From Isoptericola sp. AK164 (GTDB lineage: Bacteria; Actinomycetota; Actinomycetes; Actinomycetales; Cellulomonadaceae), in NCBI RefSeq assembly GCF_029643425.1, contig NZ_CP119106.1:3038001-3102000 (forward strand): DNA of 64,000 nucleotides. The letters run 5' to 3'. The notes below the pieces were generated by a model. The model did not search any database. It worked only from the letters and a program-made list of their open reading frames with translations, and was not told the origin of the DNA. Position 1 is the stretch's first letter. Each line of letters starts with the position of its first letter. The position numbers and the translations under genes are program-made. Below, piece by piece: positions 52,342 through 60,849 of the stretch.

Positions 52342-52360
52342 ATAGGCAAGCCTCACCTGG
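52342..52360. promoter_or_regulatory. Candidate DtxR/IdeR iron box at the ECF operon promoter
   Basis: ATAGGCAAGCCTCACCTGG matches 14 of 19 positions of the IdeR/DtxR consensus (TTAGGTTAGCCTAACCTAA type). It overlaps the -10-like hexamer TATCCT (minus strand, 52344-52339) of the ECF ATPase gene and lies 10 nt from its GTG. Confidence 0.5.
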
Positions 52361-52458
52361 TCTGGCGAGTCCCTGTCTCGCCCGCCGGACGACGCGACGC
52401 GGGTGGGCGGCGCCCGTTGAACGCGCCGAGCGGGCCCCGTTGCGCCACAGTGGTCGTC

Positions 52459-54459
52459 ATGTCCTGGCTCTCGGGTCTGTTCGCCCTGGTCGTCACGCTC
52501 GCCTCCGGGCTGCTCCTGGCGGCCGCCGCACGCCGCACGCTCGACGCCCCCGTGGGCTGGATGCGCTCGATCGCGACGACGCTCGTCGTGTTCGGCCTCG
52601 GCTCCGCGCTGCTGGAGACGGGCACCGACGCGTTGGCGGTGGACATCACCAGCACCGGGTCGGCGCTCGGCCTGGGACTGCTGCTCCTGGTCGCCTGGGC
52701 CTGGATGTTCGCCGTCGCGCTCGGCGTGCTGCTCGTCCTCGAGGTCCTCGTGCCGACCGGGCGGCTGCCCACCCCGCTGCAGGCGCTGCGCGGCCTGCGC
52801 GAGGGGCGGCAGGAGTCCCGCCGGTACGCCCAGGTCGTGACGATCCTCGTCCGGCGCGGCCTGGGCGGGTTCCTGCGCCGCGGGGCCGACGGCGAGACCG
52901 AGCGCTCGGCCGGCGCGCTCGCCGCGCACGCCCGGTCGTTGCGCCTGGCGCTGTCCGACGCCGGCGTGACCTACGTGAAGTTCGGCCAGATGCTCTCCAG
53001 CCGCCGCGACCTCGTGCCCTACGTCGTCGCCGACGAGCTCACCCAGCTGCAGGCCCGGGTGCCGCCCGAGTCCTGGGAGACGGTGCGTGCCGCCGTCGAC
53101 GACGCCCTCGGCCGTCCCCTGGAGGAGGCGTTCGCCCGGTTCGACCGGACCCCGCTCGCCAGCGCCTCGGTGGGCCAGGTGCACACCGCACGGCTGCTCG
53201 ACGGCAGGGAGGTCGTGGTCAAGGTGCTGCGACCCGGCGCCCGCGCCCAGGTCGAGGTGGACCTGCGCATCCTCGGCCGGCTCGCCCGGCGGCTGGAGCG
53301 GGACACCCAGTGGGCCCGCTCGCTGGGCGTCGTGGGACTGGTCACCGGGTTCGCGGCGTCGCTGAGCGAGGAGCTCGACTACACCGTCGAGCTCGGCAAC
53401 ACGCTCAACCTCGACCGGGCGCTGGCCGCGACGTCCGGGGGCGTCGACCCCCGCGTCCAGCTGCCCGTCATGCACCCGGAGCTCTCCGGGCCGACGTTGC
53501 TCGTCATGGACCGTATGGAGGGGGTCCCGCTCGGCGAGGCCGCCGACGTGCTCGCCGCGATCGACGCCGAGGAGCGCCGGCACATGGCGGACTCCCTGCT
53601 CGGCAGCGCGATGCGCCAGCTCGTGGTCACCGGGGTCTTCCACGCCGACCTGCACCCGGGCAACATCCTCGTGCGCCCGGACGGCACGCTCGGCCTGCTG
53701 GACCTCGGCGCCATGGGCCGCATGGACGAGTCCGAGCGCATGGCGCTGGGCGCGTTCCTGCTCGCCGTCCAGGGCGACGACTCGATCGCGGCCCTCGACG
53801 CCCTGCGCGAGCTGCTCGACCAGCCCGGCCACCTGGACGCCCGGGACGTCGAACGGCGGCTCGGCGCCATCATCGTCCGGTTCCGGCACGGCACGGGTCC
53901 GTCCGGCTCCGGCGACCTGTTCGGCGCGATGATCTCCCTGTTCGCCGACGCCGGCATGACCGTCCCGCCCGGCCCGGCCTCGGCGCTGCGCACGATGGCC
54001 TCGCTGGAGGGGGCGCTCGCCCTGGTCGCGCCGGGCTACGACCTCGTCGCAGCGGCGCAGGAGATCGGCGCGCCGCTGCTGACGTCCACGATGGGCCCCC
54101 GCGCCGTCCGCGACCGGGTGACCCGCCAGCTCGCGGGCATGGCGCCGTCGCTGCAGCGCCTGCCGCGACGCCTGACGCAGGTCGTCGAGGACCTCCAGGA
54201 CGGCAACCTGACCGTCACGGTGCGCTCCTTCGCCCACCCCGAGGACCGCACGTTCCTCACCTCGCTGGTCCAGCAGCTCGTCACCGCGGTCATCGCCGCC
54301 GCCTCGCTGGTGGGCGCCGTCCTGATGATCGTCTCCCCCACCGGACCGATGCTCATGCCCGGCATCGACCTGTACTGGGTGCTCGGCGCGGGCCTGGCCT
54401 TCGTCGGCACGCTGCTCAGCGTCCGGGTGCTCGTGTTCGCGCTGCGCGCGCGGCGGTGA
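52459..54459 (+). CDS. ABC1/UbiB-family atypical kinase
   Basis: A 666-residue protein with two N-terminal helices (about 5-25 and 40-60; a third near 75-95) and two at the C-terminus (about 615-635 and 640-660). Kinase features: KFGQ motif in VTYVKFGQMLSSRRDLVP, the Ala-rich loop FDRTPLASASVGQVHTA, lysine in VVVKVLRPGA, HADLHPGN catalytic loop and DLGAMGRM in place of DFG. UbiB proteins act in quinone or lipid metabolism; actinobacteria use menaquinone, so the role here is open. It precedes the TetR-pnuC pair. Confidence 0.9.
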   Translation: MSWLSGLFALVVTLASGLLLAAAARRTLDAPVGWMRSIATTLVVFGLGSALLETGTDALAVDITSTGSALGLGLLLLVAWAWMFAVALGVLLVLEVLVPTGRLPTPLQALRGLREGRQESRRYAQVVTILVRRGLGGFLRRGADGETERSAGALAAHARSLRLALSDAGVTYVKFGQMLSSRRDLVPYVVADELTQLQARVPPESWETVRAAVDDALGRPLEEAFARFDRTPLASASVGQVHTARLLDGREVVVKVLRPGARAQVEVDLRILGRLARRLERDTQWARSLGVVGLVTGFAASLSEELDYTVELGNTLNLDRALAATSGGVDPRVQLPVMHPELSGPTLLVMDRMEGVPLGEAADVLAAIDAEERRHMADSLLGSAMRQLVVTGVFHADLHPGNILVRPDGTLGLLDLGAMGRMDESERMALGAFLLAVQGDDSIAALDALRELLDQPGHLDARDVERRLGAIIVRFRHGTGPSGSGDLFGAMISLFADAGMTVPPGPASALRTMASLEGALALVAPGYDLVAAAQEIGAPLLTSTMGPRAVRDRVTRQLAGMAPSLQRLPRRLTQVVEDLQDGNLTVTVRSFAHPEDRTFLTSLVQQLVTAVIAAASLVGAVLMIVSPTGPMLMPGIDLYWVLGAGLAFVGTLLSVRVLVFALRARR

Positions 54460-54499
54460 GAATCCCGATCCCGGCGCCCGGCGGAGTAGCCTCCTGCCC

Positions 54500-55282
54500 A
54501 TGACCGCCGCACGGACGCAAGCTCACGCCCAGGCCGTCGACGCCGCCATCGACCTGTTCTCCCGCCAGGGTTACGAGCGGACCACCGTCGAGGAGATCGC
54601 CGACGCCGCGCAGGTCAGCCGGGCCACGTTCTTCCGGCGGTTCCGGTCCAAGGAGGACGTGGTCTTCGCCGACCACGAGCTGCTGCTGGAGGAGGTCGTG
54701 GTGATGCTCGCCGCGACGCGTCCCGAGGCCCGGGCCAGCGAGGAGTCCAACAACCGCGACGCCGCGTGGGACCCCGCCGTCGACCCGTACCTGGAGGTGT
54801 GCCGGGCCGCGCGCCTGGTCTTCGACCACCACGTCGGCCAGCGCGAGACCTCCCTGGCCCGGCACCGGCTGCTGCAGCAGGTCCCGGCCCTGCGCGACCG
54901 CGAGCTCGTCACCACCCACCGCTACGAGCGGGCGTTCACCGCCTACCTGCGCGACACCCTGCCGGCCGAACGGTCGTCGTCGACGATGTCGATCGCCTTC
55001 GCCGCCTCGGTGGTCGCCGTCCACAACGCGGTGCTGCGCCGCTGGCTGCGCAACCCGTACCTGGACCTGCGCCCCGACCTGGAGGAGGCGTTCGCGGACC
55101 TGCGCCGCGTCGCCGCCGCGCCGTCGGAGGCGACCGCCGACCCGGCCGCGCTCGCCCCGTCGGAGGCTCCCCCGGAGCCGGACGGCCGCGGACCGGGCAG
55201 CAAGCGCGTGGTCGTGGCCGTCCTGGAGGAGGGCGCCGGGCCGGACGACGTCGCCCGCGCCGTCCGCGACGTGCTCGCCTGA
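54500..55282 (+). CDS. TetR-family transcriptional regulator
   Basis: A 260-residue regulator. The N-terminal helix-turn-helix (AVDAAIDLFSRQGYERTTVEEIADAAQVSRATFFRRFRSKEDVVFAD, about 11-60) is complete. The ligand domain spans about 70-210, then an Ala/Pro-rich tail and VVVAVLEEGAGPDDVARAVRDVLA. It is 10 nt upstream of pnuC, so it may control NMN uptake or follow the UbiB gene. Confidence 0.93.
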   Translation: MTAARTQAHAQAVDAAIDLFSRQGYERTTVEEIADAAQVSRATFFRRFRSKEDVVFADHELLLEEVVVMLAATRPEARASEESNNRDAAWDPAVDPYLEVCRAARLVFDHHVGQRETSLARHRLLQQVPALRDRELVTTHRYERAFTAYLRDTLPAERSSSTMSIAFAASVVAVHNAVLRRWLRNPYLDLRPDLEEAFADLRRVAAAPSEATADPAALAPSEAPPEPDGRGPGSKRVVVAVLEEGAGPDDVARAVRDVLA

Positions 55283-55292
55283 GGGGGCTCCG

Positions 55293-55991
55293 ATGATCGA
55301 GTGGTTGTTCGACGCCACCTTCACGATCGGCGACGAGCAGATCCTGTGGCGCGAGGTGATCGGCAACGCCTTCGGGCTCGCGTCGGCCCTCGGCGGGATG
55401 CGCCGCAAGGTGTGGGCGTGGCCGGTGGGCATCGTCGGCAACGTGCTGCTGCTGACCGTGTTCCTCGGGTCGGTGTTCGGCGACGCGAGCCGGGCCGACA
55501 TGCTCGGCCAGGCCGGCCGGCAGGTGATGTTCATCGCCGTGTCCGTCTACGGCTGGATGCGGTGGCGCGAGACCCGGCGCCAGGACCTGGAGGTCCGCGC
55601 GGACGGCAAGGTGCCGTCGTCGGGCGCCGAGGGGGTGCATCCGCACTGGGCGACGTGGCCGCAGCGGGCGTTCCTCGCCGGGGCGCTGGTCGGCGGCACG
55701 GCCGCGCTGACGCCGCTGTTCCGGGCGCTGGGCTCCTACGAGCCGGTGTGGGCCGACGCGTGGATCTTCATGGGCTCGTTGCTGGCCACCTACGGCATGG
55801 CCCGCGGCTGGGTGGAGTTCTGGCTGGTCTGGGTCGCCGTCGACCTGGTCGGGGTCCCGCTGCTGTGGTCGGCCGGCTACTTCGCCACGTCGCTGATGTA
55901 CGTGTTCTACGGCGCGTTCACGCTGGTCGGCTTCTTCGTGTGGTGGCGGGTGCACCGCCGCGAGCAGTCGGCCGTGCCCGAGCCGGGCTGA
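55293..55991 (+). CDS. pnuC: PnuC-family nicotinamide riboside/mononucleotide transporter
   Basis: A 232-residue membrane protein with seven helices. PnuC words: IGNAFGLASALGGMRRKVWAWPVGIVGNVLLLTVFLGSVFGD, VMFIAVSVYGWMRWRE, and GMARGWVEFWLVWVAVDLVGVPLLW. The W-rich loop lines the substrate channel in the family. A hydrophilic loop (about 90-110) is slightly longer than usual. It imports an NAD precursor; the salvage genes are not in view. Confidence 0.92.
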   Translation: MIEWLFDATFTIGDEQILWREVIGNAFGLASALGGMRRKVWAWPVGIVGNVLLLTVFLGSVFGDASRADMLGQAGRQVMFIAVSVYGWMRWRETRRQDLEVRADGKVPSSGAEGVHPHWATWPQRAFLAGALVGGTAALTPLFRALGSYEPVWADAWIFMGSLLATYGMARGWVEFWLVWVAVDLVGVPLLWSAGYFATSLMYVFYGAFTLVGFFVWWRVHRREQSAVPEPG

Positions 55992-56052
55992 CCGCCGGAT
56001 CTCCGTCGCGCGAGGGAGGCGCCGCGTCCGGCCGGCGCGCGAGGATGGACGC

Positions 56053-56742
56053 ATGCTCATCGCCGAGGACCTGCTGCTGCTCACCTACGACGACGCCGCC
56101 GGCACCCCGGACGCCTGGGTGACCAACCTGGACTACCGCCTCGGCGGCGCGCTGCTGCTCGAGCTCGCCCTGGCCGGTCGCGTGGACGTGGCCGGACCGG
56201 GCACGACGACGGCCGCCGGCTCGGCCGCGCGGGCCGGCACCGTCGTGGTGGTGGACCCCTCCCCCACGGGCCACCCGGTCCTGGACGGGGCGCTCGCCGT
56301 CGTCGGACACCGGGCGCGCAAGCCCAAGAACCTCGTCGCGCCGCTGTCGAAGGGCGTACGACGGTCCCTCCTGGCCGGGCTGGCCGAGCAGCGGGTGCTG
56401 CGGCGCGAGGAGGGTCGCGTGCTGGGGATCTTCCCGCGGACGACGTGGCCGGCCGCGGACTCTTCGCACGAGCTGGCGCTGCGCGCCGAGTGCGAGGCGG
56501 TGCTGCTCGGGTCCCGGCAGCCCCGCCCGGAGACGGCCGGGCTGCTCGCGGTGGCGCAGGGGACGTCTCTGGTGAAGCGGCTCGTGCCGCGCGAGCGTCG
56601 GCGCGAGGCCGAGGCGCGCGCGAAGCAGCTCGTGAGGTCGTCCTGGGCGCACGAGGCCGTGAAGAAGGCCGTGGACGAGATCAACGCGGCGGTGATGACC
56701 GCGGTGATCATCCCGGCCACGGTCGGGTCGAGCGGGACCTGA
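56053..56742 (+). CDS. GPP34 (Golgi phosphoprotein 3-like) family protein
   Basis: A 229-residue soluble protein. The start MLIAEDLLLLTYDDAAGTPDAWVTNLDYRLGGALLLELALAGRV is the hallmark of the GPP34/GOLPH3 family. KKAVDEINAAVMTAVI near the end is also conserved. In eukaryotes GOLPH3 binds phosphatidylinositol 4-phosphate; in actinobacteria the function is unknown. It is followed by a strong terminator. Confidence 0.9.
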   Translation: MLIAEDLLLLTYDDAAGTPDAWVTNLDYRLGGALLLELALAGRVDVAGPGTTTAAGSAARAGTVVVVDPSPTGHPVLDGALAVVGHRARKPKNLVAPLSKGVRRSLLAGLAEQRVLRREEGRVLGIFPRTTWPAADSSHELALRAECEAVLLGSRQPRPETAGLLAVAQGTSLVKRLVPRERRREAEARAKQLVRSSWAHEAVKKAVDEINAAVMTAVIIPATVGSSGT

Positions 56743-56755
56743 GCGCGGAACGACG

Positions 56756-56789
56756 GAGCGCCGTCCCACGTCGTGGTGGGACGGCGCTC
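56756..56789. terminator. Bidirectional-type terminator hairpin
   Basis: GAGCGCCGTCCCAC and GTGGGACGGCGCTC are perfect complements around a 6-nt loop. It lies between the convergent GPP34 and acyl-CoA dehydrogenase genes. Confidence 0.85.
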
Positions 56790-56872
56790 GCCGCGTGTGC
56801 ACCGCCTCGCCGGCTGGTGATCGGACCAGCAGGTGCACGGGCCGGCGTCGATCCACGCCGGGGTCCGGGGGG

Positions 56873-58150
56873 TCAGGCGAAGGAGGAGATCCCCGTGAGG
56901 TCGCGGCCGATGATCAGCGCGTTCATCGACTCGGTGCCCTCGTAGGTGTGCAGCGCCTCGATGTCGGCGAAGTGCCGCGCCACGCGGTTGCCCAGCAGGA
57001 TGCCGTTGCCGCCGAGCATGTCGCGGGCGATCGAGGCGACCTCGCGGGCGCCGCGGGTGCAGGTGTACTTGGCCAGCGACGCCTGCTCGCCGGTGAGCTC
57101 GCCGGCCTCGGCGAGCTCGGTCAGGCGCCCCACGAGCAGCTGCATCTGCGTCACGGTGGACAGCATCCGGGTCAGCCGCTCCTGGACCATCTGCCGGGCG
57201 GCCAGGGGCTTGCCGAACTGGACGCGCTGCGTGGAGTAGGCCAGCGCGGCCTCGTAGCAGGCGACGGCGTGCCCGACGGCGGACCACGCGACGGTCAGCC
57301 GCGTCGCGAACAGCACGGCGGAGGTCGCCTTGAACGAGGTGGCACCGGGCAGGGCGGCGCCGGCGGGCACGAACACGTCGTCGAGCTCGATGTGCGCCTG
57401 CCAGATGGCACGCAGCGACATCTTCCCCTCGATGGTGGTGCCGGTGTACCCGGGGGCGTCCTGCGGGACGATGAAGCCGTGCACCTGGCCGTCGCCGTCC
57501 CCGGCGCCGTCGGCCGAGTCGACCAGGCGGGCCCACACCACGGTGATGTCACCGCAGGAGCCGAACCCGATCCACTTCTTCTCGCCGTCGAGCACGTAGC
57601 CCTCGACGCCGTCGCGCACGGTGCGCCGCGCCGTCGTCTCCAGGGAGACCGAGTCGGAGCCGTGCGTGGGCTCGGTCAGGGCGAAGGCGCCGAGGATCTC
57701 GCCGCGCGCCATCGGCTCGGCGTACTGCTCGACCTGCTCGGGCGAGCCGTGCATGACGATGGAGCGCAGCGCCAGCCCGCCCTGCACGCCGCAGATCGTC
57801 GCGACGGAGCCGTCGCCGCGGGAGATCTCCATGCTGGCCAGCCCCTCGGCCATGAGGGAGACCGTCGGGCGGCCGGCGACGTCGACGCCGTCGCGCAGCA
57901 GGTCGTGCTCGGCGAGCTTCTTCACCAGGTCGAACGGCACCTCGGCGCGCTCCCAGTACCCGTCGATGACCGGCAGCACCTCGTCCTGGACGAACCGGCG
58001 CGCGCGGAGCTGGTGCTCGCGCACCTCCGGGGCAACGTCGGCGAACGCGCGGGCGTAGTCGACGTCCGAGGGCGCCGAGAGGTCGTAGTCGGGCGCGGTG
58101 ACGCCGATCTGGGTGGGTGCCGGGCGGCTCATGAGGGTCTCGCTTTCCAC
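56873..58150 (-). CDS. Acyl-CoA dehydrogenase (glutaryl-CoA dehydrogenase-like)
   Basis: A 425-residue flavoenzyme. The N-terminal helical domain (about 40-150), FALTEPTHGSD (FAD site), KKWIGFGSCGDITVVWAR, and the C-terminal helices with RVQFGKPLAARQMVQERLTRM are in order. The catalytic Glu is in LHTYEGTESMNALIIGRDLTG, the position seen in glutaryl-CoA dehydrogenase. The start may be the ATG at 58150 or the ATG at 58132, which has GGAAAGCGAG upstream. The substrate is not fixed by sequence. Its promoter region holds GTATC/GATAC palindromes (58222-58248). Confidence 0.9.
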   Translation of the reverse strand: MESETLMSRPAPTQIGVTAPDYDLSAPSDVDYARAFADVAPEVREHQLRARRFVQDEVLPVIDGYWERAEVPFDLVKKLAEHDLLRDGVDVAGRPTVSLMAEGLASMEISRGDGSVATICGVQGGLALRSIVMHGSPEQVEQYAEPMARGEILGAFALTEPTHGSDSVSLETTARRTVRDGVEGYVLDGEKKWIGFGSCGDITVVWARLVDSADGAGDGDGQVHGFIVPQDAPGYTGTTIEGKMSLRAIWQAHIELDDVFVPAGAALPGATSFKATSAVLFATRLTVAWSAVGHAVACYEAALAYSTQRVQFGKPLAARQMVQERLTRMLSTVTQMQLLVGRLTELAEAGELTGEQASLAKYTCTRGAREVASIARDMLGGNGILLGNRVARHFADIEALHTYEGTESMNALIIGRDLTGISSFA

Positions 58151-58221
58151 GGGGGCGGCCGCGCCGCCGCAGAGGCTGGTGACGACGGCGTCGGCCTGCG
58201 TCCATCATGCGCTGCGACCGA

Positions 58222-58248
58222 GTATCTCGTCAAGCGATACGCAGTATC
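58222..58248. promoter_or_regulatory. Candidate operator between divergent genes
   Basis: GTATC-N9-GATAC-GCA-GTATC: three pentamers alternately inverted, at 58222, 58236 and 58244. It lies 72 nt before the acyl-CoA dehydrogenase start and 33 nt before the divergent membrane-protein gene. It could bind a TetR or GntR regulator. Confidence 0.4.
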
Positions 58249-58280
58249 AGCGCGTGTCGCCGGGTCACGGGTCTGACACG

Positions 58281-59627
58281 ATGTGGCCCGTGCCTGCCGA
58301 CCCGCCCGCCGACGTGACCGCCGACGCGGCGACTCCCCCGTCCCGCACCACCGACCGCGGCGGGCGGCTGCTCTCCTCGCCCTGGCTGCTCGCGCTCGCC
58401 TTCGTCGTCGTGCACGCCCGGCTCGTCCACGAGGCGATCACCTGGCAGAACACGATCTTCGGCGACGTCACCCTCTACGAGTGGTGGGCCCGCCACGGCC
58501 TGGCGAACGGCGACTGGCCCGTCCTGGACTACGCGTGGGTCTACCCGGCCGGCGCGCTCGTCCCCGTCGGGCTGCCCGGGGTGTTCACCGACGACCTGCT
58601 CGGCTACGAGATCGCCTGGACGGCGATGATCGTGCTGCTCGACGCCGTCGCGACCGTGGTGCTCGTGCGCATGACGCCGCGCGGCGTCCTCGGCGCCTGG
58701 TGGTGGCTGCTGTTCCTGCTCGCCCTCGGTCCGATCTTCCTCGGCCGGCTCGACGGCGTCGTCGCCCCGATGATCCTCGTCGCGCTGGTCGTGGCACGCC
58801 GCCACCCGCGCGTCGCGGTCGCCGTCGCCACCGCGGGTGCGTGGGTGAAGATCGCCCCGGGCGCCGTCGTCGTCGCGATCGCCGCCACCCGCCGCAGTCT
58901 GCGCGACCTGCTGCGCACCGTCGTCGTCCCCGGGGCCGCGGTGAGCGCCGTCGTCGTCGGGCTGGCCCTGGCCGGCGGCGCGGGCGTGCGCGCGCTGAGC
59001 GTGTTCGGCGAGCAGGGCAGCCGCACCCTGCAGGTCGAGTCCGTGGCCGCCACATGGTTCTCCGTCGCCCGCTGGTGGGACCCCGGCGTGCGCATCGAGT
59101 ACAACGACGAGATCTTCACCTACGAGGTCCTCGGCGACACCGCCCGCGCCGTGGCGAACACGCTGGACTGGCTGCTGATCCTCGCCGTCCTGGCCGTCGC
59201 CGCGCTGACCTGGTGGGCCGCGCGGCGCCACCCGGAGCGGGTGTACGAGATCGTGCTGCTCTCGTCCGCGGCGCAGCTCGTCGCCCTCATCGTGTTCAAC
59301 AAGGTCGGCTCGCCGCAGTTCGTCGCCTGGCTCGGCCCGGCCGTCGCCGTCGCCCTGGCATCCCTGCCCGAGGGGCGGTCCCAGCAGGCGTGGTGGCCGC
59401 CGGCCCTCGGCATGATCCTCGTCGCCTACGCCACCTACCTCGTCTACCCGGTGGCCTACGGCCCGTTCCTCGGCGGCGAGACGTGGATCGTCGTCGTCGA
59501 GGCGCTGCGCAACCTCGCGCTCGTCGTGCTCCTGGCCGGCGCCGTCTGGCAGCTCGTGCGTCTCGGCTGGCGGGACCCCGGGGCCCGGGTCGCGGCCACG
59601 TCGCCCGGCGGCGCCCGGTCCGCGTAG
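58281..59627 (+). CDS. Integral membrane glycosyltransferase-like protein (GT87/DUF2029 type)
   Basis: A 448-residue protein with about 11-12 helices. The early outer loop reads FGDVTLYEWWARHGLANGDWPVLDYAWVYPAGALVPVGLPG: an acidic residue in a first periplasmic loop followed by Y-W-x-YP, the pattern of polyprenyl-phosphate-mannose dependent GT-C enzymes of the GT87 kind. The order next to two GT4 genes supports a role in mannosylation, but the exact acceptor is unknown. The ATG at 58281 is close to an upstream -10-like hexamer. Confidence 0.75.
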   Translation: MWPVPADPPADVTADAATPPSRTTDRGGRLLSSPWLLALAFVVVHARLVHEAITWQNTIFGDVTLYEWWARHGLANGDWPVLDYAWVYPAGALVPVGLPGVFTDDLLGYEIAWTAMIVLLDAVATVVLVRMTPRGVLGAWWWLLFLLALGPIFLGRLDGVVAPMILVALVVARRHPRVAVAVATAGAWVKIAPGAVVVAIAATRRSLRDLLRTVVVPGAAVSAVVVGLALAGGAGVRALSVFGEQGSRTLQVESVAATWFSVARWWDPGVRIEYNDEIFTYEVLGDTARAVANTLDWLLILAVLAVAALTWWAARRHPERVYEIVLLSSAAQLVALIVFNKVGSPQFVAWLGPAVAVALASLPEGRSQQAWWPPALGMILVAYATYLVYPVAYGPFLGGETWIVVVEALRNLALVVLLAGAVWQLVRLGWRDPGARVAATSPGGARSA

Positions 59628-59714
59628 TTCGCACCGAAGGTTTCCCGCCCGTTCCTCGGAGCGACCCCGACACGTCGCCGACCGCTCCCCCGCTGGTCAC
59701 CCACGGCCGCCAGA

Positions 59715-60848
59715 GTGCGGAGCGTGAGGGTAGCGATCGTCGCAGAGTCCTTCCTTCCGCAGGTCAACGGGGTGACGAACTCCGTCCTGCGGGTCCTCGA
59801 GCATCTCCGGCGCACCGGGCACGACGCGCTGGTCCTGGCTCCCGACACCGACGACGGCGAGATCCCGCCGTTCGTGCACGGCGCACCCGTCGTCGAGGTG
59901 CCCTCCGTCGGCCTGCCAGGTTATCCCGACGTCCGTGTCGTCCTCGGCCAGCGCACCCGGATCGAACGCACGCTCGCCGCGTTCGAACCCGACGTCGTGC
60001 ACCTGGCTTCCCCGTTCACGCTCGGGTGGCGCGGCATGCAGGCCGCCGAGTCCCTGGGCGTGCCGACGGTGGCGATCTACCAGACCGAGGTCCCGAGCTA
60101 CGCGGCCCGGTACGGGATGCGCCACCTCGAGCCGCTGCTGTGGCGACGGGTGCGCAACCTCCACGAGCGCGCCACCGTCACGCTCGCGCCGTCGACGCCC
60201 ACCATCGACCACCTCCGCGCACGCGGCATCCCGCGCCTGCACCGCTGGGGACGGGGTGTGGACACCGAGCTGTTCCGCCCCGACGCGCGCGACGCGGCCT
60301 GGCGGCGCGAGGTCGGCGCCGGCCGGCCGCTGCTCGTCGGGTACGTCGGGCGGCTCGCCGCGGAGAAGCAGGTCGAGGCGCTGCGGGTGCTGCACGACCG
60401 TGCGGACGTCCGGCTCGTCGTCGTCGGCGAGGGACCCGAGCGGCCGCTGCTGGAGAGCATCCTGCCGGACGCCCGTTTCACCGGGCTGCTGCGCGGCGAG
60501 GAGCTGGCGCGGGCGATGGCGAGCCTGGACGTGTTCGTCCACCCCGGCGAGCTGGAGACGTTCGGCCAGACGCTGCAGGAGGCGCACGCCTCCGGGGTGC
60601 CCGTCGTCGCGCCGGCCGCGGGCGGGCCGATCGACGTCGTCTCCCACTCGCACACGGGCTGGCTGTACCCGCCGGGCGACCACCGGGCGCTGCGCGCGCA
60701 CGTCGACGACCTGCTCGGCGACGGCCGCAAGCGCCGGGCGTTCGGTGCGGCCGCCCGCGAACGGGCGCTGGGGCGCACCTGGGCGAAGGTCTGCCACGAG
60801 CTGGTGGAGCACTACGAGGCGGCGATCCGAGTGCGTTCGGGGGTGTGA
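59715..60848 (+). CDS. GDP-mannose-dependent alpha-mannosyltransferase MgtA-like (GT4)
   Basis: A 377-residue GT-B enzyme; the GTG at 59715 or 59724 is the start. N-terminal: VAIVAESFLPQVNGVTNSVLRVLEHLRRTGHDALVLAP. C-terminal nucleotide-binding half: VGYVGRLAAEKQVEALRVL, and the E-x7-E motif in GELETFGQTLQEAHASGVPVVAPAAGGPIDVV. This text is typical of the MgtA/PimB group that builds lipomannan-type glycolipids. The next GT4 gene starts 1 nt after its stop. Confidence 0.9.
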   Translation: MRSVRVAIVAESFLPQVNGVTNSVLRVLEHLRRTGHDALVLAPDTDDGEIPPFVHGAPVVEVPSVGLPGYPDVRVVLGQRTRIERTLAAFEPDVVHLASPFTLGWRGMQAAESLGVPTVAIYQTEVPSYAARYGMRHLEPLLWRRVRNLHERATVTLAPSTPTIDHLRARGIPRLHRWGRGVDTELFRPDARDAAWRREVGAGRPLLVGYVGRLAAEKQVEALRVLHDRADVRLVVVGEGPERPLLESILPDARFTGLLRGEELARAMASLDVFVHPGELETFGQTLQEAHASGVPVVAPAAGGPIDVVSHSHTGWLYPPGDHRALRAHVDDLLGDGRKRRAFGAAARERALGRTWAKVCHELVEHYEAAIRVRSGV

Positions 60849-60849
60849 G

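Noticed and set aside
52333-52458. TPP riboswitch before the YkoEDC-type operon
   Set aside because: There is no CUGAGA-type core or room for it; the start codon follows the -10-like hexamer by 6 nt.
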